Assembly (NCBI GenBank): GCA_904419495.1
Contig: CAJFRV010000005.1
Location: 1-54,213, forward strand
DNA: 54,213 nucleotides
Source of the DNA: an uncultured Clostridia bacterium
GTDB taxonomy: Bacteria; Bacillota; Clostridia; TANB77; CAG-508
Direction: 5' to 3'
Shown: positions 52,189 through 54,213 of the stretch, one piece after another
How the letters are laid out: every line of letters starts with the position of its first letter
Position numbering within the stretch: the stretch's first letter is position 1
The notes under the pieces: model-generated
Database searches by the model: none
What the model saw: only the letters and a program-made list of their open reading frames with translations
What the model was told of the DNA's origin: nothing
Made by a program: the position numbers and the translations under genes

Positions 52189-53904
52189 TTATTCAATTAT
52201 ACTATGCATATGTTCCTCATCTAGTCCGTTTGCTTCATTTGCACAAGGCTCTATCTTTATTTCTGGAGATATCGTTACTACCGGACGAATTAATGCAAAG
52301 GCATAACTTGTTGCTCCACCTACAAGATCATAAGCCATTACCTTTCCTTTTTCCACTGCATACAATCCAAAATTTGCTTTACTAGAAAGACAATTAACAA
52401 ATCTGGAAGCTATCCAATACTCATGCATTTTTTCATTAAATAACATATCTTGTATTTCTTGATTTTCAATATATGATTCTATACCTCCATAATATGTTTG
52501 AGTTGCTATCAATCCATTTTCTGATTCACTATCTGATTTAGTTGTTGGAACATTTGCACCAACATCACTTACACCTATTCCATCTTTCTTTATTTCTTCT
52601 GAATTTACTCCACTTCCATTTTCTTGTGCATACAAATCAGGATATGTACCACTTTCATATTTCTTTTGATATCCATATTGTACTCCGCCACTACTTACAT
52701 ATTTATTTTTTTCTATAGTGCCCTGTTCATTCATATGTTTTTCTATATCTTCTATATTGATGCTTCTTGCTTTTGTATTTAATTTTTTATTACTATAAAA
52801 AGTTTCACATATATCATTTAAAAAATACACTGCATTATTATAGCCTAACGATTTTGCAAAATATATATAATCTGCAGTAGACACTCGGATTGCGTTAGCA
52901 CTTATTAAATCTAGAGTTCCATCTGAATATATATTTAATATTCTCCATTTAACTTTATTTTCTTGATTTAAAGTCTGCTTATTATAAAATCCTGTCTCAT
53001 TTGTTGGTAATGAATATGCTTCTTCAACTGTATCTGCTATATAATTCACATAATCCCCTATTTTCAATCCCGGTCTTGGAGCTACTTCTACTTCTTTTAT
53101 TTCTGATACAATTTCTTGTCCATGAAATACTTGCACCTCATAAATTCCTAATTCATCAACATCTATTAAAATTTCGCTTCCTGTAAACTCTTGTGTCACT
53201 TTCCATGAGTTCTCTTCTTCTCCTTCTTCTGCCTTTAATCGATATCTTACTTGCCATTTGTTTACATATTGATCATAACGAATATCACTAACATGAATCT
53301 TTTTTTGATCATTTTTTATTTCTGAAGTTGCTTCAAAATCTAAATTTCCATCAATTTTATTATAGTCTACATTATACATTCCATTTGGTACTTGATCTAA
53401 AGTATAATACGTTTTCCCATAGTCATTAAATCCTTCAATACTAACCACACTTCTTGTTTCTACATTTACAAAAAATTCATATTCCATATCTTCCAAACCT
53501 AATGCTTGTATGGTTTCTATGTCATAATATCTGTACCCTGTTTTATCTGTAATACCTGAGGCTTCTTCTGAAAAAATTTCATCTAATCTATTTGTATTAA
53601 AAATACTTTCTGGCACTTTTCCGATTTCTTGTACACCTTGTTTTGCTTCTTCTGTTTCTGTTGCCGCTTGTCCTTTTCCAACATATTCTATTCCATTTAC
53701 ATTTACAGTTCTATTATTCATATAACTATCATATAATTCATTTACTTTTTGTTGCATTATCTTCAATTCTGTTGTAAACTTTGTTAATTTTGCAGAACGT
53801 ACTGTACTAATCCCACTATACACAGATATAGAAGCTAATATAATTAATACAATAATAGTAATAACTAAGCTAACTAAGGTGATTCCAGCATTATTTTTTT
53901 TCAT
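52189..53904 (-). CDS. Large type IV pilin-like surface protein
   Basis: The protein has 571 aa from ATG 53904 (MKKNNAGITLVSLVITIIVL), preceded by GGAGGAACAAAGG; the frame extends 61 codons upstream without a site. The N-terminal helix is a class III pilin signal, like the gene at 1-525. The exterior contains LKIGDYVNYIADTVEE and VKWRILNIYSDGTLDLISA, a module often found in clostridial surface proteins (DUF6273-like), ending with a Gly/Ala-rich stretch VGGATSYAFALIRPVVTI. It is probably processed by the prepilin peptidase. It may be an adhesin or minor pilin. Confidence 0.8.
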   Translation of the reverse strand: MKKNNAGITLVSLVITIIVLIILASISVYSGISTVRSAKLTKFTTELKIMQQKVNELYDSYMNNRTVNVNGIEYVGKGQAATETEEAKQGVQEIGKVPESIFNTNRLDEIFSEEASGITDKTGYRYYDIETIQALGLEDMEYEFFVNVETRSVVSIEGFNDYGKTYYTLDQVPNGMYNVDYNKIDGNLDFEATSEIKNDQKKIHVSDIRYDQYVNKWQVRYRLKAEEGEEENSWKVTQEFTGSEILIDVDELGIYEVQVFHGQEIVSEIKEVEVAPRPGLKIGDYVNYIADTVEEAYSLPTNETGFYNKQTLNQENKVKWRILNIYSDGTLDLISANAIRVSTADYIYFAKSLGYNNAVYFLNDICETFYSNKKLNTKARSINIEDIEKHMNEQGTIEKNKYVSSGGVQYGYQKKYESGTYPDLYAQENGSGVNSEEIKKDGIGVSDVGANVPTTKSDSESENGLIATQTYYGGIESYIENQEIQDMLFNEKMHEYWIASRFVNCLSSKANFGLYAVEKGKVMAYDLVGGATSYAFALIRPVVTISPEIKIEPCANEANGLDEEHMHSIIE

Positions 53905-53973
53905 CCTTTGTTCCTCCATAAAATTTTGGCTGGGTATTATTATTCCCCAATATGAACTTTTTGTGTTCGTATA

Positions 53974-54034
53974 AAGTAACTTTGGCTCCTTTGTGAGAGA
54001 CGTTTTCGAAAAGTCTATCACAAAAAAGTTACTT
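53974..54034 (-). promoter_or_regulatory. Long hairpin in the leader of the pilin-like gene
   Basis: AAGTAACTTT (53974-53983) pairs with AAAGTTACTT (54025-54034). Inner TTTGTGA/TCACAAA and AGACGTTTTCGAAAAGTCT stems extend it. It is about 70-130 bases before the start codon and could be a structured 5' leader. No known riboswitch motif was recognised. The rest to 54213 is AT-rich and shows nothing else. Confidence 0.5.
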
Positions 54035-54213
54035 GTTTCCGTTTCAAATGTATTTATAGCAATATATTGCAAGAATTGTATGCACAAGTTGGCGTTTTTT
54101 TGCTACAACTGTTATTTATAATTTAACATAAATCTTTAAGATTTACAATAGTTTTTGAAAAGTTTATATTTTAATAATCGCTACTATAGCATTTTCTAAT
54201 AATTCGTCATATT

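Noticed and set aside
53940..54090. Cyclic-di-GMP riboswitch before the pilin-like gene
   Set aside because: The conserved GEMM core could not be found in the hairpin region.
1..54213. CRISPR array or prophage
   Set aside because: No regularly spaced repeats with unique spacers and no phage structural genes were found.

Overview
The window looks like a chromosome segment from an AT-rich, spore-forming Firmicute, most likely an uncultured gut-type clostridium. Spore markers are the germination protease Gpr, an H-type small acid-soluble spore protein and a YtxC-family protein. PolC, RemA, RpoZ, a T-box leader and low-GC codon usage all fit. No rRNA, CRISPR array, prophage or intact insertion sequence was seen.

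Layout. 1-5.7 kb: a partial type IV pilin-like gene, a DUF4912 protein beside a GH57 glucan branching enzyme, ytxC, and a membrane-anchored protein. 5.8-10.6 kb: gpr, an alpha/beta hydrolase and uvrA. 10.6-11.0 kb: a small locus built like a type I toxin-antitoxin system. 11.0-15.3 kb: a two-subunit ABC exporter and an AraC regulator. 15.4-20.9 kb: gmk, rpoZ, remA, yicC, rsmE and an intracellular alpha-amylase. 21-28 kb: a thioesterase, a DUF2207-like protein and polC. 28-29.2 kb: decayed genes, including a second toxin-antitoxin remnant. 29.3-39.5 kb: a U32 peptidase-family protein, a nucleoside kinase, sspH, small hypotheticals, D-lactate dehydrogenase and an ABC-F ATPase. 39.5-54 kb: glyS with a T-box leader, tRNA-Trp, an M23 peptidase, efp, an M24 peptidase, prepilin peptidase, yqeG, tsaD, an M50 protease, lysS and a large pilin-like protein.

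The most striking signal concerns the codon CGG. In my reading of roughly 15,000 codons, CGG occurs in frame only five times. Three of these are points where a recognisable single gene (ABC exporter subunit, nucleoside kinase, prepilin peptidase) breaks into two frames. In all three the sequence is CGGA, and skipping the C restores the frame and yields a glycine codon GGA. The other two are in one small ORF (35584-35838) of atypical composition. This suggests programmed +1 frameshifting, or quadruplet decoding, at CGGA.

Other unusual points are near-absence of CCWGG with abundant CCSGG (Pro-Gly is almost always CCG/CCC-GGN); two families of GGGGACG-core palindromic repeats at gene ends; a PolC with two OB folds; and a glyS leader carrying an insertion that could form an alternative pairing with the T-box terminator. 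Functions are assigned from recognisable motifs only; no database search was run.
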